Assembly: GCA_033439265.1 (NCBI GenBank)
Contig: JAVTVX010000021.1
Coordinates: 14,039,001-14,103,000 of the forward strand
Origin: Dillenia suffruticosa
Lineage: Eukaryota > Streptophyta > Magnoliopsida > Dilleniales > Dilleniaceae
Direction: 5' to 3'
Length of the DNA: 64,000 bases
Part shown: one piece after another, positions 1-12,900 of the stretch
How positions within the stretch are numbered: position 1 is the stretch's first letter
Layout of the letters: each line of letters opens with the position of its first letter
Translations under genes and position numbers: made by a program
Notes under the pieces: generated by a model
What the model was told of the DNA's origin: nothing
What the model saw: only the letters and a program-made list of their open reading frames with translations
The model's database searches: none

Positions 1-1401
1 TCAATATTATTTTTACCACTACTAAGACTCGAACATTAACGTGGAAGCATTGGTTTTTAAGTTATATAATTGGTTAGCCTGTAATTTGAAAAGCACATAA
101 CAGAGGTGGGGTTGGGTAGTTGACAGACCAAAAACTAAGAAGACATTAATGAGATTTTAATATGCAAGTGGAATAGTAGTCAAGCACTCCTTGGTTGAAG
201 AAGACTTGGACTATTTGCCCCCTAGAACTGTGCTGGCACGTCATACCATTTTGCACATCCAAGCAGATGGATCCTTTCGTTCCTAAGTTAGGGTCAAGAC
301 AATAACAATTCATGCATTTTTCTTTCTGCCTTTCATATTTATTAGCAAATATTTTAGACTAAATAAGATATGAACAAACACACCCAAGTAAAATATCTAA
401 ATAATTTTGAACGGATCAAATTTTAAATAAAAATAATTAAAAGGACTTTACCCCCGGATTTATAAATTATAATTTATGCAAATATAAAAATATTAATCTC
501 TAGGATGATGCTAGACTTTTAGTGACCCAAAATAGTGACGTGGCAAAAAATGACTGGCTGGATGTTGGAATGCCCATTAGGAACGAGGCCGTAATAGAAT
601 TTTATTCTCAAGCACGACAAGGAAAGTCAAAAAGTTTATCAGAAGTGACGAAACGTTGGGGGTTGAAAGTCAATGGGTGAATGTCAGTGCCCACAGATCT
701 TAATATATTAAATATTTAATATGAATGGAAAAAAGATAAATCCCAAAAAAAATATATGTAAAGATGCAGAGAAGCAATCGGAAGCAAAGACAAAATCAGA
801 GTTAAGTGGTACATGAACTACCATCTTCCATTGTTTAACTGCTAAAAAATGACTGCGATTATTGTTTCTTTCTATTCCTGTCATCCTCCGTTTAAAATCT
901 CTGGCTTCGTGGGACTTTTTATTTTTTATTATTTATTTAATTTTTATTTAAAGGGGGGCAAAGCCCAAGCACAAATGGGAAAATACAAGAAATCTATCTG
1001 ATATTTGTCGAACAATAATTAAGAGTTTTTAATTATATTTATTGTCTTTTTTTTTTTATTATTTTCTACCTCGAAAAGGTTGGTTAATTATCTTGAAGAA
1101 ATGCTTCGGGACCAAGTTTAGGATTATGAAAACAAAAGAATACACATTTATACGTGACAACATCATTTTTGCTCTTCTAAATTATAAAAAAAAATGTGAT
1201 TTTAAACTCGTAATCTTTCGCGATCTCTGTTTTAAATTAAATGAATTCTATATTTTTTATTGAATTTATTTTTAAATTTAAAATTTGTTATTTGAAACTA
1301 AAAAAAAAGTTAATATTTATTTTTAACTCGACAATAATTATAAATTTTTATATCAATAAAAAAGGTATAATTCAAAAACAAATGATATTACCCTAATTGA
1401 A

Positions 1402-1403
<2 letters not shown>

Positions 1404-1455
<52 letters not shown>
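1404..1455. repeat. (AT)n microsatellite
   Basis: About 52 bases of uninterrupted AT dinucleotide repeat, in the intergenic region upstream of the DUF1645 gene. Confidence 0.97.
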
Positions 1456-1457
<2 letters not shown>

Positions 1458-2111
1458 CTTTGCAGGAGTTCATTTTCCTTTTTTTTTGTGATTTCAAGCA
1501 AAAAAGAAAATGAAATTAATTTCTTATTTTAATTTTTAAATCTAAATATAAAATTTATTTATAAATGAATTTTATAATCTGATTCATTATAAATAAATTA
1601 AATTTATTTTGTCCTTGGTTTCTAGTATAAAGTAAGAGAGTAATCCTTTGACCAATCCTGACCCGTGATTAGATTAAAAATCAACCTATTTATCACTGGG
1701 AATTAGGATAAAGTAAGTGATCATGATTTACATTTTTTTTTCTACATTTCATGAATATTTTCATTAAAAATAAATATAAGAAAAGATTTATTTTAATTTT
1801 CTGATTAGAAGATTCCTTTGGAGATCATGGATGGCACTCCGCATGCATTTCAGTAACCACCAAAGCTACATTTTTGTATGGACCAGGAAATGAAAACCGA
1901 GGGGCAAAAATCTAGGGATTGAAGCAAATGCCAATATATTTTCTTGAAAATTTTCTTAATATAAATTGCGATTATTATTTCAAATAAAGAAAGAAAAGGG
2001 AATGATGACCTCATCTGTCGTCACACAAAATCTGTTTTGTCAAATCAGCCGATGTTCGCACTAATCACCCCTACTTTGTAGCTGTAAAGAAAAAAAAGTT
2101 ACAAGCTCAAT

Positions 2112-2114
<3 letters not shown>

Positions 2115-2165
<51 letters not shown>
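2115..2165. repeat. (CT)n microsatellite
   Basis: About 51 bases of uninterrupted CT dinucleotide. It lies about 320 bases before the TATA-like box of the DUF1645 gene. GA/CT tracts of this kind are binding sites for plant BASIC PENTACYSTEINE factors in general; any role here is inference. Confidence 0.97.
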
Positions 2166-2168
<3 letters not shown>

Positions 2169-2446
2169 CAGTTCAGAGGTTAAAAATCATCGTGATTTTC
2201 CCCTCTTTTTTTAATTGCTTTATTAAAAAATTTAAACTTTGGTACCAGAAAAATCGCCGATTTCCAAACTACCACCAATGGCTAAGCCCCTAATTAGAAG
2301 ACGATTGTACCCTTATTCCCAACATTGGAATAGATTTAGGAGAGAGAAAGAGATGTTAGAAAGAAAAGGCGGCTATTCAAAGACCAACAATCCTCACTCC
2401 AGTCAATCATTTCTCCTTTCCCTCCATCCTCCCTCCTTCCTCTCCC

Positions 2447-2454
<8 letters not shown>

Positions 2455-2483
<29 letters not shown>

Positions 2484-2497
2484 CCTCTCTATAAATC
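2455..2497 (+). promoter_or_regulatory. CT tract plus TATA-like box of the DUF1645 gene
   Basis: A CT-dinucleotide tract (2455-2482) is followed directly by CTATAAATC (2489-2497), a good plant TATA box. It lies 75-83 bases before the chosen start codon at 2572, so transcription should begin near 2520 and give a short 5' leader of about 50 bases. This also argues that the in-frame codons upstream of 2572 are not translated. Confidence 0.6.
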
Positions 2498-2571
2498 CAA
2501 AAGCCCTTCGTTATATTCAAGCGGATTCCAATTTCCCTTTTCACCCAACGCAGCGGGAGAGACGGGGAGAG

Positions 2572-3633
2572 ATGGAGATGGAAGTGGTGGTACCTGTAGC
2601 AGCAGTAGACTTCAACTTCGACAGTGCTTGCTCAACTCCATACATTAGCGCACCTGCAAGCCCACAACGCTTTGGTAACTTCTTCGTCAGCGCACCAACA
2701 AGCCCTACTTCACGCTCTTCCTCCTCCGTCTCTCCCCTATTCCGCCATAACCGCCATTGCTCGGATCTCTCATCTGTTTCAACCGCCGCCAACATTCCCT
2801 TCAGCTGGGAAGAAATCCCCGGAACTCCCAAATCTAACAATTCCCATAATAAAACTGAAGACGATTTCGCTTTTGATTTCAGCGGAAACTTAAATTTAGA
2901 CAAACCTCCTCTTCTCTCCGCCGCCGACGAACTATTTGATGGAGGCAAAATCAAGCCTTTGAAACCTCCTCCTGGGATCGATTCTCCCAAATCACCCAAG
3001 AAGAAATCCACTTCTCCGAGGAACAAGAAGGATCTTGATCCTTTCATAATCGCTTTGAATCATTCTCGCGAAGAATTAGAGAGAGAGACACGAACAAGAG
3101 ATCGATCAATAAAACCTTCAAGAAAAATCTCCAGATCTCAATCTCCGCTTAGGGCTTCAGACGTCATTCTTGAAACAGAGAATCAAGAACCGCAAAAACC
3201 GAATTCGTCCAATTCCAATAATTCCAATTCCTGGAATTGGAATTGGAATTGGATTTCAGGCGGTTACAAAAAGTGGAAGCTGAGAGATCTTCTGCTGTTT
3301 CGCAGTGCATCGGAGTCTCGTGCGAGGACCAGGGGAGAATTGTTGAGGAAGCATTCCCTCCTGTCGTCTAAGAGAAGCAGCTGTGGCGAAGATGCGAAGA
3401 ATTCGAGTTTCCGGTCCACAGATAGTTCCGGTTCAATTTCGAGCCGGAGGAGGTCTGGACCGGTTTCGGCTCACGAGTTGCATTACACTTTGAACCGGGC
3501 GGTTTCGGAGGAGATGAGGAAAAAGACGTTTTTACCTTATAGGCATGGGTTGCTTGGTTGTTTGGGGTTTAATCCGGTCGCTCATGAGCTCTCCAAGAGC
3601 TTTCGATCCGTGACACGTGGACAAAATGTGTAA
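2572..3633 (+). CDS. DUF1645 family protein (353 aa, intronless)
   Basis: This is a plant-specific serine-rich protein of the DUF1645 family, whose biochemical role is not established; some members are stress-responsive. The start at 2572 (MEMEVVVPVAAVDF) is chosen because it follows a TATA-like box by about 80 bases and the family signature begins at once; the frame is open further upstream but reads low-complexity CT repeat. Family landmarks in order are: an N-terminal STPYISAPASPQRFG segment; IPFSWEEIPGTPK; the DFAFDFSG and SAADELFDGGKIKPLKPP block typical of DUF1645; a Ser/Arg-rich middle; an Asn/Trp repeat (NSWNWNWNW); a basic KKWKLRDLLLFRSASESR block; and the C-terminal LPYRHGLLGCLGF motif. 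There is no signal peptide or membrane segment. The basic clusters suggest a nuclear protein, which is inference. Confidence 0.87.
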   Translation: MEMEVVVPVAAVDFNFDSACSTPYISAPASPQRFGNFFVSAPTSPTSRSSSSVSPLFRHNRHCSDLSSVSTAANIPFSWEEIPGTPKSNNSHNKTEDDFAFDFSGNLNLDKPPLLSAADELFDGGKIKPLKPPPGIDSPKSPKKKSTSPRNKKDLDPFIIALNHSREELERETRTRDRSIKPSRKISRSQSPLRASDVILETENQEPQKPNSSNSNNSNSWNWNWNWISGGYKKWKLRDLLLFRSASESRARTRGELLRKHSLLSSKRSSCGEDAKNSSFRSTDSSGSISSRRRSGPVSAHELHYTLNRAVSEEMRKKTFLPYRHGLLGCLGFNPVAHELSKSFRSVTRGQNV

Positions 3634-4756
3634 ATTGTCAAAAATCTGGTTTTTCTTATTTCTTTTATTGGGTTGTTTTTATTTGTCGAGACATGTACGA
3701 TGTTTTGGTCAATCTTGTAAGATGGAGCTCACATTAAGGTATGGTGTGGTGTTAAGTTTTTTTTCGGGGGGCGGGGGGTTCTTTTCTTTAAGGGATTTAC
3801 TTACAAAAACTTTTTATATACAAATAAATAATAAAATTAAATACTCTAATCGATAAATTGCATATATTCTTAAATATGATATTCTAAATAATGCCATCAT
3901 GGTTATACATGAATTTATCCAAAAAAAAAAAAGATTTTTAGAAATGGATCGAGGAAAGAAAGGGTAAAGGAGGGTGGGTTTTTCTTTTTTTGTTTTTTTT
4001 TTTCCCTCCCTTGGAGATGGGAGAAATTAAAGTTTGAAAGAGACCTCTCTTAGAAGGGTTCATATTATATATTTGATTTGATTGTAGAAAATTCGGGGTT
4101 CCATTCATGCATTATGCAAGGTTGTTAAAAGTCTCCAAGCATGTTGTACTAAAAAAAAAAGTTCAAAAAATGAAATCCTTATGGAGGAAAATTTCAATTC
4201 AAATTGTAGAATCGTGTTTCAATTTTTACAAATGGATTTAGATCTTGATTAGCACCCCAAATATTTGCTAATGATTAGACTTGTTGGCTTAGACATTCTG
4301 TATAAATTCTAGTTAAGTGTGTGAAAGAGAGAGTATGGAAAATTAATCTATTTTATTTAGGCAAGTTCATGGTTAGTATTTTTTTTATATAATTTTTAGT
4401 TTTGTGATTGGTAGAAAACACTGAAGTTTTTTTTTTTTTGGGGGGGGTGGGGGAAGAGAGAGAGAGATGTTTTTCTTTTTCGCTAAATATTTTATTATTA
4501 CCAACTGATTTTTAAAGGTTAGACCCTTGGCTAATGTACACTATTTCAAGTTTGAGCATCATGGCATGTTTCCCCCAAGATTTTATTACTTGGCTATGAA
4601 TCATGACTTCATGTGAAGCATCTTTCCTTTTCCCCCGGGCCTGCTGACCTCTTTTAATAAGAGAGAGAGATAGGTATGCATGTGGGGGGTTTCACTTTTG
4701 CACAAGGCCAATTGTTAAATGTGGGGAACCCCCCCCCCCCCCCCCTCTCTCCTCCT

Positions 4757-5030
4757 GAAAGGCCAGCACAAGAGATGTTGTAATTATGGTTTGTCTCTTC
4801 GTTTTGCCCTCTCTTGTATCCTTTATTCTAGGAATGCAGAAAAAAGGGCAAGGAGGGTTTTTCATTTTGGGGAGCGGGGGGGGGAGGGAATTTGCCAACC
4901 ATGCATGCAAAGCGCTGGCCTTATTGAAAGGCCAGCACAAGAGATATTGTAATTATGGTTTGTCTCTTCTTTTCCCCTCTTGTAACCTTTATTCTAGGAA
5001 TGCAGAAAAAAAGGTAAAAAGGGTGAAGGA
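4757..5030. repeat. Tandem duplication, about 170-bp period, two copies
   Basis: The block beginning AAAGGCCAGCACAAGAGAT at about 4757 recurs at about 4927. Both copies share the TTGTAATTATGGTTTGTCTC segment and the later TTTATTCTAGGAATGCAGAAA segment, with few substitutions and small indels. The end of the second copy is approximate. Confidence 0.85.
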
Positions 5031-5535
5031 GGTGGAGGTGACATATGATTTTGTATCCATAAATTGGTGCAAAAATCCACTCTTAACATGATCATATGTT
5101 TATATAATTTGTAGATACCGGAAAAAAAAAGGATGAAAGTAAGAAATTCTTTAAAATTTTTGTCGATTTAAATATAAATCTTATCTTTTAGAATTTTTTT
5201 TTATAAAAAAATTATTTTTTTTTGTCATAACAGAATATTCTTAAAAAAGAAAATATACCGACAATGTTTTAGATTATCACTTTTGAATTTTTATAAAAAA
5301 ATATTCAAAAGTATATTCTCCATTTTGAACCAATTATGAACATGATACTATGGGAGCTGGTGGGTCTAAAAAATCTCACTCCATGGTATTTATCCGGTTG
5401 GTAATGATAATGATAATATGCTAATCATAATGGCTCTCGATGACAAGTACTTGGGCTTCTCTCTCTCTCTCTCTCCTTTTGATTTTGTTCAAATGTGTTC
5501 GGTTCTTCACTTTTTTGGTACTTTAACTCACCGAT

Positions 5536-5935
5536 ATTTTAGATTTTATTTTAATTAAATATAGATCGATTATTATAAGATCTGTTTTGTAGAGATAAAT
5601 CTCTTAACACTGATTTTTTTTCGTTCCTATATCAAATCAAATCCAATCATAAAGAACAAAATGCAACTTCCTTGACCAACTGCACCAAGGATGTTGATGT
5701 GCTCGGTTCTTCACTTTTTCTTCTTATTTGGTTCAAGGGCAAAGGGGCGGGGATATGGTATCAAGTCCTCTCACCATTGGTGAAGGAGACTTTTTGGTAC
5801 CTTTAAGCCAAGTTAGATGGGGTTTTCAATACAAATTTTTAAAAAATAATAATAATACAAGTAAAATTATTTGTTCAAACTTTCTGAGGTCCAATTTTGA
5901 AAAATTGAAATTCAATTAAATTGAGGTTAGGGGAA

Positions 5936-5973
<38 letters not shown>

Positions 5974-7675
5974 GACATATTGATAATATCAATAATTTCA
6001 TAGAGAAATATGACTTTTCCTTATAAATTCTATAATCTCCTAAAATAATTTGAATATAACTAAACATATAACTTTTTTAGTTATTAATATTCAGGATACG
6101 ATTTTCGTTGAATAATAGTGAAGAAAAATTTCAATTATTTAAAATTTTTAATTAAAAAGAATTTGAATGGTTAGATTTATTCTACCATACAATCATCAAG
6201 ATTTTATAAAAAAAATAATAATTTTTTATTTAATAAAAGACTCATCTGGTTGGAGTAACACCTAATAACCCTTTTCATACAAATATAAGTTATAGTGATT
6301 ATTAGCACTCAGAATATTTCTTCTAAAAAAAATATTAGAAATATTAACTATTTAATTATATTTATTTATATCGGAAAATCAATATTATGTGAAAGTAGAA
6401 TAACGTTGTTCTGTGGAAAAATTCCCCTTTGTCTATCCGGGTGGCCCAACCTCATTTTCTTTTTCGACGGGGATCACCATTCTTTCCCAATTTGTCTAGG
6501 AGCATAAGGCTTCCCAATAAAGTTTACCAAAGCCCCATTAATTTCATTGGATTATATTCATTTTTTTTATTATATAGGAGAGATTTAAATTTATTATTAT
6601 TTTTTTAAAAATAATAATATCAATTGAATTATAATTTAAACTTTTTTATCATTCTTCCATCCGTATTCTAACACCAGACAACCCATTTGCAATAGAGATG
6701 AAGCCTAAAAGTAATGATTTAACCAAAGCTTTGATCATGAACATGATCTCAATTTTTTTTTTCTTTTTTCTATCATACCTAGCAAGTCATCATTTTTTTT
6801 TTACCGGGAAAGGAAAATTGAAATAATTGTCTGAAAGATGAAGCACCCCACAAAAAATTCTACACATTTTTCACTATCATAATTTCTTTTGGACTTACAT
6901 CCAAACCCCTCATCAATATGTTTCCCTAAGCATGAAGCATTCGAAGGCAATATCTTTCATGCCCCTTGTAATTGATTGGTTTTACTTGACCACTTCTGAC
7001 GAAGGAAAGAAACGAGGTTTGACACATAATTTTGATCATCAGAAAGTTGCCCCCTGTAATTGATTGGTTTTACTTACCACTACTACTGACGAAGGAAAGA
7101 AATAAGGTTTGACACATGATTTTGATCAACAGAAAGTTAAAAGGTTATCTTTTTATCGATTGATATTCAAATTTTATCTAATTAATTCAATTTAAATATT
7201 ATAAAATCTATTAACGAATTAATTTTTTCAAATTTTATTTCTTTATTTTTATAATTTAAGTTTAAAATTTATTGTTCAAGGAGTATAACGTCCAATTTCT
7301 AACTTTATGAAAGTTTGGTTAGAAAGTTATTTGTGACTCATTTTTAAATAACAAGGATATAGGGGCTGGTCATGTAGGTCAAAAGGAACTTTCTGGAAGA
7401 AGGATGAAAATAGAAAGGAGGAAGGGGGCAAGAAGTTTCTCTCTCTCTTCCCTTTGTTCAGCTTTTTTTCTTTCTTTCTTTTTAGTATTTTGGTTTGGTC
7501 ATCACTCGATCACTCAGTAACTAAGTTTTCATTCTGACTAAATATGAATCGATTACTATAAAACTCATTTTATGAAAACAAATATCCTAATATTGGATTT
7601 TTCTTGTTCCTATGCCGTGTCAAACTCAGGCATAATGGAACGCAACTCCCTTCACCAATTGTGCGGATGAATGTT
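5536..7675 (+). repeat. Two diverged copies of a dispersed repeat (5536-5700 and 7536-7675)
   Basis: The two segments align along their length. Shared blocks are an ATCGATTA(T/C)TATAA motif, a CGTTCCTAT/TTGTTCCTATG block, CATAA(A/T)G-AAC-CAACT, CC(T)TGACCAACTG/CTTCACCAATTG, and GGATG(A)ATGTTG. Both lie in the same orientation about 2 kb apart. The family is not identified and outer boundaries are uncertain; the interval given covers both copies and the unrelated DNA between them. Confidence 0.55.
6963..7138. repeat. Tandem duplication, about 88-bp period, two copies
   Basis: The block TTGTAATTGATTGGTTTTAC (from about 6963) through the GATCATCAGAAAGTT end is repeated directly from about 7051. 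Both copies contain CTGACGAAGGAAAGAAA and GAGGTTTGACACAT/TAAGGTTTGACACAT. They differ by roughly ten changes. Confidence 0.85.
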
Positions 7676-9909
7676 GGTTCCCTTTGTCCAGCTTTATCAT
7701 GGCTCAAGTGGGAAGCTAACTAATTCCTGTCCGACACAACATACTATTTTGTGCAACTCTTTTGCGACGCATCTTATAATTCTAGACACAATAAATGATA
7801 GAGATATCTCTTCATAGACCATAGCTTTCAATGACACTGGTAAAAAATTAGGCATGTTGAGACTAAGATTGAAGTGTACTTCAAGGCTTAAGAAGTGCAA
7901 TTAAAAGTATGGTTCGTATGGAGCTGTCATTAATATGCAGTTCAAGGCAAGAAGGACTGTAAAAGCCTTATGATGCATTTTTATTCAAAAGATAATAATT
8001 CGAATATATTAAAAATCTTTATATATGAACCCTTTTCATTGCTGAGGGAGAGAGGTAGAGAGAGAATATTTAAATTTATTTTATTTTTGATTTTATAGTT
8101 TAAGTGTTTAAACTTTTTATTTATGGAATGTTTCTTATACCCTTTTGAGAGGCCATTTTCCCCCAGAATTTTTCCTTCAAAACTCATTTAATAATAAAAA
8201 TTTAATATAATAATTTTTATTTCGATTTGATGTTCAATTTAATCAAGGAGAACAAGAAAACCCAAAAAAAAAAATTAGAAATATAGGAAACAAATTAAGC
8301 TTAAGTTGTAGGGGTAAATTATATAACACAAAACAAGCAATTGAAAATTATTTAATACATTTTATTTTTTTTACATAAAAATTATAAAAATTATGAAAAT
8401 ATACCCATTAATAAAATTTCAGTTTAAAACAACAAAAAAAAAAAAATCAAATAACACCTCTCGGGCAAGACATTTTGTTAGGGGAGAACGAGAAGTCGGA
8501 TTGAGAAATCTAGACATTAAAATTAGAAGATACGGTGACGCAGGCTGTCGTCATTTAAGATTTTGGTTTTGCGTCCACCGATTTTTCTAACTTCTGTTTA
8601 CTAAGGTCACATCGTTGACCTGGTCATATGCCAGCATCATCCCTCGCGGCAGTAGCTCTAGCTCCGGTCACAAACTCTCCCTACATCCCAATCATCCACC
8701 GTTGTTGATCATACAAACCCAACTGCTGTATGTGGAAAGGACTCGGAGACCTTTCGAGCCACATAGCCGCCCATGTTGGCTAATGCATGGAGGAGCTCCA
8801 AAACAAACTATGAAGAGGATGCCACCTCTTCAAATGAGTGAGGCACACAAATTATAGATTTATTTTGAATGTCGCGACATTTTCTAGATTTCAATTAGGG
8901 CGATGATACAAAGGGAATGACCCCATTGTTTCAGGGTTGATCACCAATGGGAATTACATGAAGTGTAGAAACCATAATGTGATTGTTTGATATCATACAG
9001 GTGAAGACTTGGAAGACAAAATGCATCTCACAAGGTCATATAGTTATTGCAAATCAAGGCTGTGCCCTTTTTTTTCTCCGAACAAGAAGTTTCTCTTCTT
9101 AATTTCTATCGAAGCCCAAGGGACAATAACTCAGGACCTTACAACTCCTCCCAGTACACTTAGAAGTTGAATAGACCATTTCTGCTGTCTGGCTGCATAA
9201 AATTGTTGCGACCTGCATAGAAATCAGTAGTGCTGGTTACAAAGAATGCTATCTTCAGAAATTGGCAATCAGAGTACCATGATATGAGAGTACTCAAATT
9301 TCCTTGACTAAAACATGAATTCGTAGAATTATATACATGCAAGAGGAGAGACCTCTTCATATGTGGTCCTCTAATATAAAAAGATGACCTTCTTCAATAC
9401 CATCAAGAGTAACCGGAATTATATGGCTCTTTAAAATGTGTATGTAAATTCTCCCACTTGCCCCTTCCTTGTTTTGAGCTCATGATCTGCCACGAGTTCA
9501 GGTATAACATTTTTTTAAGGGAAGATGCGCAAAAGACCCCTTCTCTATGATCATTAGGCAAAAGATCAAGGTGGATAGAGGCGTTCCCCTAACCTTGAAA
9601 GATAGAATCATAGGCATAGCTCCACTAATCCGCATTTCAATTTATAAATCACCATAATAGACTTCAACCATTCTCAGTTTCTATGATTCTTATAAACATA
9701 TCTAATATTATCATAGTGGCCAATAAAATCGAGACAAGTCGATCTGAAAATGCCAAATAGAAGGGCAATGCAAATCATGCATGACCATGAAGAGGTCTCA
9801 CAATGCATTTCAAGCCAATGTGTTCACACTATCTACAATATCAGAAAAGCAAAGGAACATGAAATATGATAGTAACTCCATAAAGCATACCCAAACCTTA
9901 GTCATTATG

Positions 9910-12900
9910 TCAGCGAGACCCATAAAGGCCAAGATATGGTTTTTCTCTTGCCTCCACCCTCTTCTTGGCAGCCTCCCTTGCTTTGAGTGCAGCGGCTTCC
10001 TCAGCAGACATAGTCTTGGGCTTCTCATCTTCCCTCTTTCTCTTGTTGATGGTCAATGATGAAGGAGCACCTTTGACGGATCTCATAGGGTTTAGAGATC
10101 CTGAAACAACTCGCCCAGGTGCAGGCGCATTTGAAGATTTGGCACCAGCTTTGTCATTCATAACCTTGTTTGCCTCTGACACAGGCAATGGCTTCTTAAT
10201 GATGGGTCCTTTTTGTGCAGCACTTGAAGGAACTTCAGATGCAGCAAAAGCCTCGTCCTGTGTTACCCACCTGCCTGTTCAATCCATGTTATCAAACAGA
10301 AATAAAAGGCATAAAGCAATGAGAGATGTCCTGATATATTTTATTTATAAACAAAAAAGGTACAATTTTGGCCCATGAACTTTGGGTCGAACACAAACAG
10401 CGTCCTCAACACTTTTTTTTTTTTAATGCAAACACCTCTCCTCAATGCAAAATTGTGAAATTAGCCCTTTAGTCTGTGGTCTATTTATTTCTGCCATAAA
10501 AATACTGAAAATTTATAGAGAATTTATTTTTTTCATTTTAAAGTATTGAAATTATATCCTGTTATCTAATGGAGAGTGTTAAGGAAAAAAGGAGGAAAAG
10601 GAAATAAATAAATAAATAAAGGCAGATTTGAATGGTGATGGAACAACAGTGGAATGTTCAACCACCACAGGAGAAGATGAAGAAAAAGACATTAAAATTG
10701 GGGCTGAAGAGGAAGTGCAAATGATGGGATAGGAATGGGATGGGAAATGGATTCAATTGTTCCAAATTGAGGTTGAGATGAGACATGATTAAGTTGTTGC
10801 TCTTGGGAAGTCAACCGGATTCATTCCAGTCTTAACCAAGCAAGTTCTTTTCCTTTTTCTGTTTTAATTTCAGTAGCCAGCTTTGAGTCACTGTTGTCAT
10901 CATCATCATCATCTCTCTCTCCCCCTCTTCCCTCCTTCTCCAAGCAGACAACCCTCTTCCCATGAGCTCAACACTCTCTCTATCTCTCAAATTTCACCAT
11001 TTTTTTCCTTCGATTAAACCCATTACTACCCTTCTCTGACCCTCAATTCCACCTTAGTCTAACCGTACAACCTTTCCCACAGCACCTGTCACCATTGCCG
11101 CATGTAAGTGAGGAATGTTCACCCTGTTGCTTCAAGCAGCCTTTATTTTTTTCCCCCTTTCCCTCCATTCTTTTTCCCCCCCCTTTCCCCCTTTCTCTCT
11201 CTATATGAGAAAATTTGACTATAATGGGGTTGGAGGGTTTTGGAGTTTTGGTGGGAGAGGCAATAGAGGAAAAAGTTTGAACAGAGAGCTTTCTGGTGAT
11301 GTTAGAAAGGTAGAGAAGAGAGAGAGCACAGTGCATTGTTTGAGGAAGAGGAGGCATTTCTCAATTTTCAATTTTTCATCACCTTCTGCTTAGCCCTAGT
11401 CAGCTCCTTCAGGGGCAAAATTGCACTTTTCCAAAAGAAAAAATGACAAGAACATAAAATACACTCAAAAGTCTCTATACCTATAGCATCAGAATAATAA
11501 AAGCCAGAGTTTGGATCGTAGTAAAGACCATTTTGATTGTAGTAATACCCAGTAGAGCTGTCATACTCCCATCCTGTCACCATTAAGAACAACATCATTA
11601 CAAAGAGAATGAATTCAATTTGAATTAATCCTGGTGCAAACTAAACAAATGAGGCTTGCTAGTATGAAGAGATGTTCAGTAATATTCAAGTGTATCTGGC
11701 CCAAATGGAAATCAAAATGTCGTCTCAGGTTAGACAGGTCTGTCTCCCTCTACAAAAGACAAGAATAAGGTCAAGCAGATCTCTATGCACACAAATGGGC
11801 ACAAAAGAAAAACTAGTGATCAGAAACTAATAAACTTCACATGCAACAGAAGCCACACAGAAGGGGAAAGGGGAAAAACATAACAACGAATTTGCTACTT
11901 CCAAGCAGCTTCTTAGATCTACCTTTAGATTAGAAGATTTACATTTTTCTGGTAAGAAGTTCGAAGTTAGAAATCACCTAACAAGCATGATAGGGCCCAT
12001 CTACAGCATCTAGCTTGCCTGGGCAGCCTGAAAGTTAGATTTCACGAGCTGAGGACAATGATATATGGATAATTTATGGTAGATCAAGTTTGACTTAGCT
12101 CAACCAAGAGTAATACTTGGTAACTTGGCAATAACCCAGCACCACTAACAATCAGAATGAAGAAATACAATCCTATAACTTACTGCACCTCATTAGGCAA
12201 TGAAAAGTGAAAGCTCATCTCCTGTAAGCTCCAACATGTGAGTTTTTTTGTTCATGATGATAGAGTAGAACTCTACCGGTAAGACTTACACCCACTTACA
12301 CCTTGTGAACTAGACCAACCTAAAATTTCAAACCATTTTGATCTGATTCACCCATAAGAGCAGGAAATTTTAGAAGGGGCGCCACATTCAGGTCCTACCT
12401 TATGTTGACTCCCGTGTTTGCCCCGTACTTTCAACACTTAACCAAATATCCAAATATTCCCATGTGATGTATTTATTTCCTCCTTTTAGACATGAACTCA
12501 GATACTTGAGGAATACTTCAATAGATATTAACAATAAAAATGTTGGATGCTTGATATGTTTTAGATTTTCAGTATAGTCTTCAAGTTAGGAACTAAGTAC
12601 AATAAGGATAGCATCTGAGTTGCATACATTGTCAATTTGCTATGTTCAAAACATTTGCATGAAACGATCATCACAAAATATGAAAATTTATCATTATTAC
12701 ATAGAAAAAGACCCTAACATTACTGTGTCCGGATCATTTCTTTTTTCCTCAAGTTGCCATGACTTCATGTAAAAAATGCCTCTTTCTAGTGTTGTGTATT
12801 TTTTCTACACTAGAACATCTGATTAGACGGGGAACTTTCTAGTTAAATGTACCTAGAAGTGCTTACAGCAGAATCAAATGTATACGCAAAGGCTTCAAGA

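Larger units (their letters stand above)
1..2488. other. AT-rich intergenic region upstream of the DUF1645 gene
   Basis: No coding region is recognisable here. The stretch is strongly AT-rich with many poly-A/T runs. It holds an (AT)n microsatellite and a (CT)n microsatellite, listed separately. A short open frame near 1042-1263 has low-complexity, AT-driven composition and matches no family I know. The last few hundred bases become pyrimidine-rich and probably form the promoter of the gene starting at 2572. Confidence 0.7.
3634..9909. other. Intergenic region with no recognisable gene
   Basis: About 6.3 kb between the DUF1645 stop and the ZOP1 stop. It is AT-rich with poly-C/poly-G runs (a C run near 4731-4744), short GA/CT tracts, two tandem duplications and a diverged dispersed repeat pair (all listed separately). 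Short open frames (for example 8615-8857) have no recognisable family. The 3' untranslated region of ZOP1 presumably occupies the right edge on the minus strand. Confidence 0.6.

Noticed and set aside
2239..2571. Upstream extension of the DUF1645 frame
   Set aside because: It reads through CT-repeat low complexity, includes the TATA-like box, and the family signature starts only after the ATG at 2572.
2541..3047. 168-codon open frame on the minus strand across the DUF1645 gene
   Set aside because: It is antisense to a well-supported coding region and reads no recognisable family; it is a composition shadow of the plus-strand frame.
8615..8857. 80-codon open frame with higher GC content
   Set aside because: No known domain, no splice support and no matching frame nearby; not enough to call a gene.
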